A stretch of DNA of 41,576 bases from an uncultured Pirellulaceae bacterium (GTDB lineage: Bacteria; Planctomycetota; Planctomycetia; Pirellulales; Pirellulaceae). The notes beneath the pieces are model-generated. The model was given only the letters and a program-made list of their open reading frames with translations. It was not told where the DNA came from and searched no databases. The stretch is from contig CAMYKF010000675.1 in the NCBI GenBank assembly GCA_947258905.1, positions 1 to 41,576 of the forward strand, read 5' to 3'. Shown here piece after piece: positions 26,022 through 34,319 of this stretch (positions within the stretch are counted from its first letter, which is position 1; each line of letters begins with the position of its first letter). A program made the translations under genes and the position numbers.

Positions 26022-27005
26022 TTGTCTCAGGTGCGGTGTACTGACGCCACCGCAGCATTAATGACCGAAGCTACAATTTCATCCATTGAGCCCCAACTGG
26101 TTCTGCCGTTGTTCGGCGCAAAGGACCAGCATCTCAATCGGCTCCGTGAACGATTTGACGTCGAGATCGTTCACCGTGACGGACAAATCCGGGTCCAGGG
26201 AAGCGACGATAACGTCGCACGCGCCACACAGGTTATCGAGCAGCTGACCAATATCGTGCGCCGACGCGGCAGTTTGACTCCCGACCTGTTTGATGAAGCG
26301 ATCGCCAGTGTGACCGGCGAAGCCGTTGTGGCTCCGCAGCCCAGCGCCATCGACGTCATGCAACTGGGTCAGGAGATTCGTCCACGTACCTCCGGGCAAG
26401 CCCGCTACATCAAGGCGATCCGCAACAATGATCTGGTCTTCTCCACTGGTCCGGCCGGCTGTGGCAAGACGTATCTGGCGGTGGCCATGGCCGTCGAAGC
26501 GCTAAAACACCAGACGGTTCGCAAAATCGTCCTGGTACGGCCGGCCGTCGAAGCGGGCGAAAATCTCGGTTTCCTGCCGGGTGACCTGCAGGCCAAAATC
26601 AACCCCTATCTGCGGCCCTTGCTGGACGCGGCCTACGAGATGATCGGCTTTGACCAGATTCAGCGTCTGGTACAACAGGACGTGATTGAGATCGTGCCAC
26701 TGGCTTATATGCGTGGCCGCACGCTAAATGAGGCCTTTATCATCCTCGACGAAGCCCAAAACACTACCGTTTCCCAGATGAAAATGTTCCTGACACGGAT
26801 GGGCGAACACTCTAAAATTGTCGTCTCGGGCGACCCCACTCAGGTCGACCTGCCGCGGCACACACGTAACGGACTGAAGGATGCCATACATCGGCTGAAA
26901 AACATTGACGGCGTGTCCTTTGTCGAATTGACCGTGGCGGACATTGTTCGTCACCGGCTGGTTCAGGATATCGTGGACGCCTACGAACTGGATTCTGGCA
27001 AGTAA
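26022..27005 (+). CDS. phoH: PhoH-like ATPase
   Basis: A 327-residue PhoH-family P-loop ATPase, thought to act in RNA metabolism. An N-terminal KH-like part (LVLPLFGAKDQHLNRLRERF) precedes the ATPase core. Walker A is GPAGCGKTYLA (residues 143-150) and Walker B is FIILDEAQN with Asp243-Glu244, followed by IVVSGDPTQVDLP. The TTG at 26022 has AGGAG at 26013-26017 but only four bases of spacing; the GTG at 26031 and ATG at 26061 are alternatives. It begins the classic cluster phoH - HD phosphohydrolase - ybeY - CBS protein. Confidence 0.94.
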   Translation: MSQVRCTDATAALMTEATISSIEPQLVLPLFGAKDQHLNRLRERFDVEIVHRDGQIRVQGSDDNVARATQVIEQLTNIVRRRGSLTPDLFDEAIASVTGEAVVAPQPSAIDVMQLGQEIRPRTSGQARYIKAIRNNDLVFSTGPAGCGKTYLAVAMAVEALKHQTVRKIVLVRPAVEAGENLGFLPGDLQAKINPYLRPLLDAAYEMIGFDQIQRLVQQDVIEIVPLAYMRGRTLNEAFIILDEAQNTTVSQMKMFLTRMGEHSKIVVSGDPTQVDLPRHTRNGLKDAIHRLKNIDGVSFVELTVADIVRHRLVQDIVDAYELDSGK

Positions 27006-27027
27006 CCCAGGCACACGCCTATTTCCC

Positions 27028-29472
27028 ATGCCCAACGCAAACCCCAAACCGGCCCGCTGGACTGCGCCTGTGCCGCAAAGTCCGTTCGCGATGATGCTGG
27101 ACAAACTTCGGGAGCTCGATGTTTGGACGCGGGTGTTGTTGTGCGCGGTCACTGGCCTGATTTTGTGGGTCGTCACCGCTGGCTGGTCACCCAGTTTTCC
27201 CTATCGGGCCCGCCAGGCACCCCGGCACAACTTGCACGCCCGAGCTGAATTCGAGTACTACGATGCCGTGGCAACCGACCGGGCGCGGGATGAATCACGA
27301 CGCACGGCGATGGTTCATTACTCCAACGACCCGCGCGCCCTGGACGATCTGCAAACCGCGCTGACCGACCGCCTGTTCGTGATCAAGGACAACGCCTACG
27401 ACGAAATCGATCCGGAGCTGTGGGAAGAATTTCTGGGCGAAAAATATGCGGCCGCTCCGGTCGTCGCGGGCTCACCGGTAGACCAGCCCGACGAAGATGA
27501 CCAGGCGGTTGGCGAACCGGCCGCTGACTCCAGCCAGGCAAATGACGACCCGGAAACCGTGGCCCAGGAACAAGGCGAAGAGACGCAGGAACCGGAACCC
27601 ACCGAACCCTCACACATTGCCTATGTGCGTTTCGCACAGGCCATCCAGCAGGACCCGTCGCTGGAATCGCTCAAGTTGGCTGTGGAGAACGCATTTCTCA
27701 GCGTTGTAAAAAATGGCTTGCTGGAAAACCTCGAGCACGAGTTTGGTGAGGGCAGCACCAAGGAAATCATGGTGCGAACGGCGGACAGCGATATCCAGCA
27801 GGTAGTTCCGGTATCTGAAGTCCGCATCGGAGAAGTTTCCGGTGAATTGTACGCCCGGATACGCGCCAATCTCGACAACGATGACAACATCGCCGACCCG
27901 CGGTTTGTCGCTGACAGGATTTTTGACTGGCTGCGTCCCAAATTGCCAACCACGCTGAAACTGGACGAGGCGGCCACTGAGCGGTCCATGCGGCGTGCCG
28001 AACTGAACACCAAGCCCAAAAACAAACTTTATTCCCGGGGCAGCCCCCTGGAGCGACGCTCCATGACAGTCGAGGATGCCGACGTGATCACGGCAGGACG
28101 GCCGCTGGACGACGAGGATATCCAGTTGTTGCGTGTCGAGCATCGGGCCTATGTGGATTCCATGAGTGTCCACGAACGCGTGTTCTACTCTCTGGCCAAC
28201 TGGGGCATGTACGTGGCCGTGTTTTCTTTGTTAGGCGGCTATTTGTATTATCGCGACCGCACGCTAATTGAAGACTTGCGCCAGTTTGCACTGCTGCTGG
28301 GCCTGTTCCTGATTACGGTCGTCACGATGTGGGTGCTCGCCATCAACGTCCATTGGCGAGCCGAGATCATTCCCATCACCATGTTCGCCATGACCATCTC
28401 CGTGGCCTACCACCGTGAACTGGCCCTGTTGCTGGCCGCACTGGTCGCGCTGGTGTTTACGGCGGCCCACGGATACGGGGTCAACGAGTTTGTGATTCTC
28501 ACTGCCACCAGTTTTGTGGCAGCCCTGTTGTGCGGACGCATTCGCAGCCGGACGCGACTGGTCTACATCGGCCTGATCGGCGCTGCCGTGGCCTTTCCCA
28601 CCACGCTGGGCATCGGCACCATGACTGGCCAGCCGCTGGGTTCGGGACTGATTCTTGACGGTTTGTGGTTCGCCGGAGGAGCGTTGCTGGCTGGCCTGTT
28701 CATGACGGCGTTGCTGCCTTTCCTCGAGCAATGGTTTGGCATCGGCACCGACATCAGTCTGCTGGAACTCAGTGACGCCAACCATCCGTTGCTCAAACAA
28801 CTCGTGCAACGCGCGCCGGGTACCTACAACCACAGCATCAATGTGGCCTCGATTTCCGAAGCAGCCGCCGAGGCCATCGGTGCCAACGGGCTATTGTGCC
28901 GCGTCGGCGCCTATTTTCACGACATCGGCAAAATGCGCAAGCCCGAATACTTCGTGGAAAACCAGGGATCCGATGGCAACAAGCACGACGATCTGGTCCC
29001 CACCATGAGTACGCTGGTCATTATCGCGCACGTCAAGGACGGTGCGGAAATGGCCCGCAAACATCATCTGCCACAACGCATCATCGACATGATCGAACAG
29101 CATCATGGCACGACGCTGGTCGAGTACTTTTACCGACAGCAAACTCAGAAAAAGGAAGGGGCAGGGGAGCCGACGGACGTCGAGGAAGCCGATTTCCGGT
29201 ACCCCGGTCCCAAACCGCAAACCCGCGAAGCAGCCGTCATGATGCTGTCCGATTCCGTGGAAAGCGCCAGTCGCACGCTGCGGGAACCGACTCCCGCACG
29301 ACTGGAAAACCTCGTCAAAAGTATCTCCAAGAAGAAACTCGATGATGGCCAGTTCGATCAATGTGCACTGACATTGCAGGAACTGAGGATCATCGAGAAC
29401 AGTCTGATCAAGTCGCTCAATGCGATGTATCATGCCCGAGTCAAATACCCTGACCAGCAACAGCCCGCATAG
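27028..29472 (+). CDS. pgpH: Membrane HD phosphohydrolase, PgpH-like cyclic-di-AMP phosphodiesterase
   Basis: An 814-residue 7TMR-HD family protein; characterised members hydrolyse cyclic-di-AMP. It has one N-terminal transmembrane helix (VLLCAVTGLILWVVTAGW), an extracytoplasmic domain, a block of about seven transmembrane segments from about residue 390 to 580, and a cytoplasmic HD domain. The HD ligands include His in TYNHSINVAS near 601 and His631-Asp632 in YFHDIGKMRKPEYF. HGTTLVEYFY follows. An acidic Glu/Asp/Gln-rich insert sits at about residues 150-192 in the extracytoplasmic part. The ATG at 27028 is chosen because an upstream frame overlaps phoH. The 3' end overlaps ybeY. Confidence 0.93.
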   Translation: MPNANPKPARWTAPVPQSPFAMMLDKLRELDVWTRVLLCAVTGLILWVVTAGWSPSFPYRARQAPRHNLHARAEFEYYDAVATDRARDESRRTAMVHYSNDPRALDDLQTALTDRLFVIKDNAYDEIDPELWEEFLGEKYAAAPVVAGSPVDQPDEDDQAVGEPAADSSQANDDPETVAQEQGEETQEPEPTEPSHIAYVRFAQAIQQDPSLESLKLAVENAFLSVVKNGLLENLEHEFGEGSTKEIMVRTADSDIQQVVPVSEVRIGEVSGELYARIRANLDNDDNIADPRFVADRIFDWLRPKLPTTLKLDEAATERSMRRAELNTKPKNKLYSRGSPLERRSMTVEDADVITAGRPLDDEDIQLLRVEHRAYVDSMSVHERVFYSLANWGMYVAVFSLLGGYLYYRDRTLIEDLRQFALLLGLFLITVVTMWVLAINVHWRAEIIPITMFAMTISVAYHRELALLLAALVALVFTAAHGYGVNEFVILTATSFVAALLCGRIRSRTRLVYIGLIGAAVAFPTTLGIGTMTGQPLGSGLILDGLWFAGGALLAGLFMTALLPFLEQWFGIGTDISLLELSDANHPLLKQLVQRAPGTYNHSINVASISEAAAEAIGANGLLCRVGAYFHDIGKMRKPEYFVENQGSDGNKHDDLVPTMSTLVIIAHVKDGAEMARKHHLPQRIIDMIEQHHGTTLVEYFYRQQTQKKEGAGEPTDVEEADFRYPGPKPQTREAAVMMLSDSVESASRTLREPTPARLENLVKSISKKKLDDGQFDQCALTLQELRIIENSLIKSLNAMYHARVKYPDQQQPA

Positions 29473-29947
29473 TTTTCAGGGATCGATTGAAATCAATCAG
29501 GCGGCCGATTTTGAAATCGACGAGCCACTGATTGGTGCGATCATCTCGCAAATTCTTGCCGACGCCGGTATTCGAGATGGCAACATCAGCATCGCCATCG
29601 TCGACGATGACACCATTCACCGGCTGAATCGCCAGTTCCTGCAACACGATTACGCCACCGACGTGCTGAGTTTTGTGCTGGATGCCGATCCGCAGCGCCA
29701 GTGGCTGGAAGGCGAAATCATCGCCAGCTATCAGACTGCCACCCGCATGGCCGGAGAATACGGCTGGAGTCCTTCCGCCGAGTTGCTGCTGTACCTGATC
29801 CACGGAGCGTTGCACCTGACGGGTATGGACGACGCCAGCGAGAAACAACGGCGGCAAATGCAGGAAGCCGAAAGCAGGTACCTGCTACGCGTTGGACTGA
29901 CCCGTCCGCCCGACCAAACCGGGGAGGAACCGATAACCGCCCCATGA
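29420..29947 (+). CDS. ybeY: rRNA maturation endoribonuclease YbeY
   Basis: A 175-residue YbeY, the metal-dependent RNase needed for 16S rRNA 3'-end maturation and ribosome quality control. Typical blocks are HRLNRQFLQHDYATDVLSFV and the metal site LIHGALHLTGMDDAS. In that site His128 and His132 are present, but the third ligand, usually His, is Asp138. Aspartate at this place is also found in some other YbeY groups as I recall, so activity may remain. The gene overlaps the end of pgpH by 53 bp and its stop overlaps the next ATG. The start could also be the ATG at 29432. Confidence 0.92.
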   Translation: MRCIMPESNTLTSNSPHSFQGSIEINQAADFEIDEPLIGAIISQILADAGIRDGNISIAIVDDDTIHRLNRQFLQHDYATDVLSFVLDADPQRQWLEGEIIASYQTATRMAGEYGWSPSAELLLYLIHGALHLTGMDDASEKQRRQMQEAESRYLLRVGLTRPPDQTGEEPITAP

Positions 29948-31254
29948 CATCTGGCCTGCTGTTGATTCTGACCTTGTTTTCGATCGTCGTGATGTCGGCT
30001 TCGGCCACCGCTGCACAGGTGCTGCAGGAGTTCATGCGGCACGAACTGGAGGAGTACTGCCTTCGCCGGGGCAGGCTCAGCTGGTTTGCTCACATCATCG
30101 AACGGCGCCGCGAATTGACTCTGGGAGCCCAGACGCTGCAGATGATCAGTATCGCAACCAGTATCATCTTTGGCTTGCTGTATTTCTTTGCCGATCGTGC
30201 GCTGTCGGAAGTTTCGCCCTTCGGGCTGCTGGGATTGATCGGTCTGTGGTCCCTGATTCTGCTGGCCGCCAATTGCTGGATTCCCTGGGGCGTGCTGAAA
30301 ATTGCCGCGCCGCAGTTTCTGTTCGCCACGTGGCGATTATGGTGGCTGGTCTCCCTGGCACTGGCACCGCTGATCGCCGGCGTGGAAGTCGTCTCGTCGC
30401 TGTTTCAGCGATTGTCGGGCCAGCCGGAAGACGAGGAAAACGAAGAAGAAAATTTCGAGGACGAAATTCTTTCCATGGTTTCCGAGGGCGAACAGGAGGG
30501 ACTGCTGGAAGCCGATGCGCGCGACATGATCGAAGGCGTGTTCGAACTCGATGACAGTGTCGTGGGCAAGGTGATGACGCCCCGCTCCAAAGTCGATGTG
30601 ATCGACGTCAACGCCAACTGGCAGGAAATGACCCATCGTGTGGCCGATACCGGTCGCACCCGATTGCCGGTCGTCGAGGGTCAGTTCTCGAAGGTCGAAG
30701 ATGTGATCGGGATTTTGTTTGCCAAGGATTTGCTGGCCCAGTTCAACCAGCCTGCCGAGTCCCGACTTGGTTTGCGTGAACTCGTGCGCCACCCCATGAT
30801 TGTGCCGCTATCCAAAACCCTGGATGAAATGTTGCAGCAGTTCCTGAGCGAACGCTCGCACATGGCGATCGTCGTCGACGAGTACCAATCGGTGGCAGGA
30901 GTGATTACCATCGAGGACATCCTCGAGGAAATTGTCGGCGAAATTGTTGACGAAATGGACGAGGAAGAACCCGGAGAGATCCTCCGGATCAGCGACCGGG
31001 TTGTGGAAGTTGACGGCACCGTACGAATCGATTTGCTGAACAACGAACTTGGCCTCGGCCTGCCCGAAAACGAGGACTATGACACCCTCTCCGGCTGGAT
31101 CATGAGCACGCTGAAGTCGATTCCCAAGCGTGGCCAGCAATTACAGGCCAATGGCTTGCACGTCGATATCCAGCAAGCCAGCCGCCGTACCATTGAACGC
31201 GTTCGGCTGACGTTGCTCGACACCGATCGCGGCAATGGCACGCTGGACGAGTAG
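29944..31254 (+). CDS. CNNM/CorC-HlyC family membrane protein with CBS pair
   Basis: A 436-residue protein of the CorC/HlyC family, often linked to Mg2+/Co2+ homeostasis. The N-terminal DUF21-like part has three to four hydrophobic segments (GLLLILTLFSIVVMSASATA, LMLG-type helices, LLGLIGLWSLILLAANCWIP). A linker rich in Glu (EDEENEEENFEDEILSMVSE) leads to two CBS domains, VMTPRSKVDVIDVN...RLPVVEG and MAIVVDEYQSVAGVITIEDI. A C-terminal CorC_HlyC domain follows (VEVDGTVRIDLLNNELGL). The ATG at 29944 overlaps the ybeY stop as ATGA. It completes the phoH-pgpH-ybeY cluster. Confidence 0.92.
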   Translation: MTSGLLLILTLFSIVVMSASATAAQVLQEFMRHELEEYCLRRGRLSWFAHIIERRRELTLGAQTLQMISIATSIIFGLLYFFADRALSEVSPFGLLGLIGLWSLILLAANCWIPWGVLKIAAPQFLFATWRLWWLVSLALAPLIAGVEVVSSLFQRLSGQPEDEENEEENFEDEILSMVSEGEQEGLLEADARDMIEGVFELDDSVVGKVMTPRSKVDVIDVNANWQEMTHRVADTGRTRLPVVEGQFSKVEDVIGILFAKDLLAQFNQPAESRLGLRELVRHPMIVPLSKTLDEMLQQFLSERSHMAIVVDEYQSVAGVITIEDILEEIVGEIVDEMDEEEPGEILRISDRVVEVDGTVRIDLLNNELGLGLPENEDYDTLSGWIMSTLKSIPKRGQQLQANGLHVDIQQASRRTIERVRLTLLDTDRGNGTLDE

Positions 31255-31370
31255 CATTGACCCGCTCGTCAGACGACTTGCCTGCCATTGTTGTGGCGGA
31301 CTATTTGCAAGGGACGACGCTCAGGGCGGCCATCGCACATCACTCACGAGCAAAGCTTTCATACACAGCC

Positions 31371-31589
31371 ATGGACGACAAAACGAAACAAAAGCTGGTT
31401 GAATTGGAAACATCCTGGGGTCTGCTGCAGCACGACGTGGAACAGCAGAACGGGGAAATCCTGCGACTCACCCGGCAACTGCAGGCCCTGGAGAATACGG
31501 TCGCCCGGTTGCTGGACCAAATGCAGCGCATGCAGCTATCCAGTGAACAAACGCCCGCTGACGAGGAACCACCGCCCCCGCATTACTAG
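31371..31589 (+). CDS. SlyX-like small coiled-coil protein
   Basis: A 72-residue protein resembling SlyX. It is mostly one helical heptad region (KLVELETSWGLLQHDVEQQN, then LRLTRQLQALENTVARLLDQ) with a Pro/Glu tail ending PPPPHY, typical of SlyX. The ATG at 31371 is chosen because the frame upstream looks like non-coding filler. The function of SlyX is not established. It is the last gene of the forward cluster, 116 bp after the CBS protein. Confidence 0.75.
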   Translation: MDDKTKQKLVELETSWGLLQHDVEQQNGEILRLTRQLQALENTVARLLDQMQRMQLSSEQTPADEEPPPPHY

Positions 31590-31627
31590 CTCGCCTCGGG
31601 CTTTACCGGTTGGCCATTGCCACGGGC

Positions 31628-31747
31628 CCGAGGCTAGCGCCTTCGGCTCAGAGGAAGCGAACGTTGAGCCTCGGAGCGACGGCATGCAATAGCCCACGGC
31701 GTAAGCCGTGGGTAACGATCACGCAGAATTCGTGAACCCCGTAGGGG
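31628..31747. repeat. Cluster of three intergenic palindromes
   Basis: Three inverted repeats follow the slyX-like gene: ccgaggct (31628-31635) with agcctcgg (31667-31674), cccacggc (31693-31700) with gccgtggg (31705-31712) around gtaa, and cccc/gggg at 31737-31747. The second starts with caatagccc just before it, like the palindrome at 7226. No T runs are present, so these look like dispersed repeats rather than terminators. Confidence 0.75.
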
Positions 31748-31822
31748 CGGCTTTCTAACAGCGTGGGTTCGCTGGATCGCGCATACTCAGGTTATCGCCA
31801 ACGTACTCTTGTGGATCACCTG

Positions 31823-32478
31823 ATGAAACACTTTTTTATCACCGTCTTGATTTCCGCGATCTTGATCTCCGGTTGCCAACCACCGGCCGAACCGGCCGCT
31901 GAGACACCGCGTAATGTCGAGCAAGTCGCCACCGAGTACTTTGCCACGTTCGCCGAACGTGCCGATTGGGACAAACTGCTTTCCTTCTATTCACCGGACT
32001 TGAAATTCGAAGACATCGTCTTGCAGATGAAGCTGGAGAGCTTTGACGAGTTCAAGGAATTCTACGATTGGCCCAATCCTGATTTTGAGAAGCTGACTCC
32101 CGATCAACAGCACCTGGTCGTGGAAACTTTGGCCACGTACGACAACCGCGTCGCCGTCGCCCGCGGCCATCTCAGTCCCTTCATGTGGAAAGGGAAATAG
32201 TTGACCCGCCCACCGGCCTCGAATTCACCATCTGGCTCTACTTCGACGACAACCTCAAAATCATCCGCCAGATCGACTGGATGGAATACGATCACGGCGT
32301 GTTGGAAAGCGTGATCAAGCGGGTGCGGGAGGAAGGAGAGGACCAAGACCTCTCCGGTCGTAGCGGAAGTCGCCAGACTTTCCAATTTCCTTTCGGAACT
32401 CTGGCGAGTTCCGCTACGCCCAGCTGCGCCAGCGCTCGGCGACTGCCGCGAACAGGACCGAGGGAGTCCCCTAACTAG
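31823..32478 (+). pseudogene. Frameshifted lipoprotein with SnoaL/NTF2-like domain
   Basis: The first frame (ATG 31823 to TAG at 32198-32200) has a lipoprotein signal, MKHFFITVLISAILISGC, with the lipobox ending at Cys18, and then VEQVATEYFATFAERADWDK, typical of SnoaL-like domains. It stops after GHLSPFMWKGK. The next frame from about 32190 continues naturally: EIVDPPTGLEFTIWLYFDDN, then LKIIRQIDWMEYD. Adding one G in the aaagggaaa stretch at about 32188-32196 would join them. After about 32345 the second frame runs into a palindromic repeat and ends at 32478 inside a terminal inverted repeat. Decay or a sequencing slip are both possible. Confidence 0.75.
32359..32418. repeat. Palindromic repeat
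   Basis: CGTAGCGGAAGTCGCCAGA (32359-32377) pairs with the arm at 32400-32418 with one mismatch in 19. The loop is about 22 nt. It overlaps the degraded 3' end of the lipoprotein gene, so an insertion or repeat spread may have truncated that gene. Confidence 0.8.
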
Positions 32479-32670
32479 CTACTGAAACTGAGCAGATTTG
32501 CAGATCGCTCAAGAATGTAGGCGAACGAGGCCCTTCGTTCGCCAGGCAGCATGTCCGACCGGATGGTTGCAGATCATCTGCGTTTCAGCATCAAATCACG
32601 GCGAATCCGACATCTGCTGAGCGAAGGACCTCGCTCAGCTACACAAAAAGTGCACAGTTTGAGTAGCTAG
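32475..32670. mobile_element. MITE-like 196-bp element with 20-bp terminal inverted repeats
   Basis: The left end CTAGCTACTGAAACTGAGCA (32475-32494) and the right end (32651-32670) are inverted copies with 18 of 20 matches. Further in, gtaggcgaacgaggcccttc (from 32517) and the inverted gtagctgagcgaggtccttc (ending 32643) form a second inverted pair. There is no coding potential, so any transposase would act in trans. I see no clear target-site duplication. The ends give TAG stops in both directions: the lipoprotein frame ends at 32478 and the gene at 32667-32897 ends within the right repeat. Confidence 0.55.
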
Positions 32671-32897
32671 GCAGGAAAGATGGCGTCAACCTGCGTTGCA
32701 CGCCATGCCAGAAAAGCCAGCGCGATCATCCAGCAGCCATAGATCACGGCCACCGCAGCAAACAGTCGGGGTCGGGGTCGCGGTGGTTTGATCACCACCT
32801 CGGCATTTTCAGCGGCGGGTTTCGGCAACTCCCTGGCCGGCACAGCTTCTGCCTCTGCTTTTGCTATCCCTGCTTTTCGCGTTTTTCGTTTTGTCAC
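32667..32897 (-). CDS. Small single-pass membrane protein
   Basis: A 76-residue protein. The first 45 residues are polar and rich in Lys, Arg, Ala, Glu and Pro (MTKRKTRKAGIAKAEAEAVP, then IKPPRPRPR). A single hydrophobic helix follows (LFAAVAVIYGCWMIALAFLA) with a short tail. No family is recognised. The stop codon is supplied by the CTAG end of the element at 32475-32670, so the original 3' end may have been altered. It follows the Minf_1886 gene by 15 bp and probably shares its transcript. Confidence 0.65.
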   Translation of the reverse strand: MTKRKTRKAGIAKAEAEAVPARELPKPAAENAEVVIKPPRPRPRLFAAVAVIYGCWMIALAFLAWRATQVDAIFPA

Positions 32898-32912
32898 CGA
32901 TTATCCCACAGC

Positions 32913-33365
32913 TCAGGAACCCGACAGTTTCATTTCGAATTTCTTGTCGAACACTTCGTCAAAGTCATAGACATCATCAAAGTGCGTGCGGCAGTCGCGA
33001 GGCGATTTCTTCATCAAGCCCACGTCAATCATGTTGTAAACGATGTCGCCGAAATCGCTGGTGCGGGTAATTCCCCAGTTCTTCAAAACCACGCGGGACA
33101 TGTATCCGAACTGGTTAACCGCGTAATGACGAATGGCTTCGCAAAGTTCCTGCCCGGTCAAATGTCGCTCGGCGATCGGTTGCAATTCCTGCTGGATGGC
33201 ATCCAGTTCCAGGCAGGGTTCGGGATCAGCATGCAGGGAATCACTGCCAAGATTCAAAACATCCGAAGCATAACTCAGCGCTTCCCGAACAAACACGTAG
33301 GCTTCCAGGGGAAATCGCCTGTCACTGTTCAACAGCTGATGGAGTGACCGCACTTCGTCTTTCAT
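32913..33365 (-). CDS. Minf_1886 family protein
   Basis: A 150-residue protein of the uncharacterised Minf_1886 family, found mainly in the Planctomycetes-Verrucomicrobia group. Landmarks are RRFPLEAYVFVREALSYASD, RHLTGQELCEAIRHYAVNQF and the C-terminal LKNWGITRTSDFGDIVYNMI with DVGLMKKSPRDCRTHFDDVY. The ATG at 33365 is preferred; an in-frame ATG at 33422 would add 19 residues with no conserved look. No enzymatic residues are apparent. It lies downstream of the PSP1 gene on the same strand. Confidence 0.85.
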   Translation of the reverse strand: MKDEVRSLHQLLNSDRRFPLEAYVFVREALSYASDVLNLGSDSLHADPEPCLELDAIQQELQPIAERHLTGQELCEAIRHYAVNQFGYMSRVVLKNWGITRTSDFGDIVYNMIDVGLMKKSPRDCRTHFDDVYDFDEVFDKKFEMKLSGS

Positions 33366-33456
33366 GGAACTGGTTGGGGTTGGATGTTTCGTGGCCGTCG
33401 CAGATGGCAGCAGCAGATTCAATTTTACTTGATCGGCCGTGAAATTCTAAGGTTGC

Positions 33457-34317
33457 TCATTTCCTGATGACTGACAGCACCTCGCTAACGTCAATCAGCA
33501 CGCGTCGGTTATCCTCAGTCTCCACAAGGACTTGCTGAGCCAGAATCTCGTGGCCCAGCACCTTGCCCTGTCCCATATTTGTGACCACCCGGGCACCCAC
33601 TCGCGGCAATTCCTTTTGCATTTGCTCGTAAGTATCGTACTCATATCGCAGACAACATTTCAGCCGACCGCAGCGACCCGATATCTTGGTGGGATCCAGC
33701 GTGGCCTTCTGGATTTTTGCCATCTTCATGGACACGGGCGGCATGGACGTCAAATGGGTGTTGCAGCAAACCGGTTTGCCGCAGTCTCCGTAATCGGCCA
33801 GCAATCTGGCCTCGTCCCTGACTCCGATCTGACGCATTTCAATTCGCGTCTGGAACTCTCCTGCGAGGGATTTAACAAGCTCCCGAAAGTCGATACGCTG
33901 CTCGGCCAAATAGTAGACGACGATCCGCTCGCCTCCAAACAAATGTTCAAGGTCAACCAGCTTCATGTCAAGTTTGAACTTGTCGATATGCTCCTGGCAA
34001 GTCTTGAGTTTCTCGTCGCGGCCGGATTGCAGCCAGGTATATTCGTTGAGGTCGTCGTCGGTCATTTCCCGCAGAATCTGGCCAGTGGGTGGCTCATCCA
34101 GGTGCGATAGTGCGTCGTCGCTGGCCTCGCACAAAACCATGCCCGTTTCCAGACCTCGGTTGGTCCGCGCAATCACACTCATGCCGCGACGATAATCCTC
34201 CCGCTTGCCGCGCGTGTGGAAGATACCCAGGGAGCGCATCGAGCCATAACGCACGACGTACCTGGACACTTGTTTTTCTGGCTGCGGATCGCCGGACATG
34301 TCGCCGTTGTTCGTCAT
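33457..34317 (-). CDS. PSP1 domain protein (RicT/YaaT-like)
   Basis: A 286-residue PSP1-family protein related to B. subtilis RicT (YaaT), which joins a complex affecting RNase Y-dependent mRNA processing. The N-terminal YVVRYGSMRSLGIFHTRGKR is followed by the PSP1 core, FGGERIVVYYLAEQRIDFRE. The family cysteine blocks CGKPVCCNTHL and SGRCGRLKCCLRYE are present; in characterised RicT such cysteines take part in iron-sulfur binding. It begins 2 bp after the stop of the SEC-C/TPR gene, so coupling is likely. The basic C-terminal KOW-like part runs GARVVTNMGQGKVLGHE. Confidence 0.9.
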   Translation of the reverse strand: MTNNGDMSGDPQPEKQVSRYVVRYGSMRSLGIFHTRGKREDYRRGMSVIARTNRGLETGMVLCEASDDALSHLDEPPTGQILREMTDDDLNEYTWLQSGRDEKLKTCQEHIDKFKLDMKLVDLEHLFGGERIVVYYLAEQRIDFRELVKSLAGEFQTRIEMRQIGVRDEARLLADYGDCGKPVCCNTHLTSMPPVSMKMAKIQKATLDPTKISGRCGRLKCCLRYEYDTYEQMQKELPRVGARVVTNMGQGKVLGHEILAQQVLVETEDNRRVLIDVSEVLSVIRK

Positions 34318-34319
34318 TT

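Noticed and set aside
31590-31822. CRISPR array in the repeat-rich gap
   Set aside because: The palindromes differ from each other and there are no regularly spaced direct repeats or cas genes.
32190-32200. Programmed -1 frameshift in the lipoprotein gene
   Set aside because: The aaagggaaatag stretch does not place a proper X-XXY-YYZ slippery heptamer in the zero frame, so a simple base loss is more likely.
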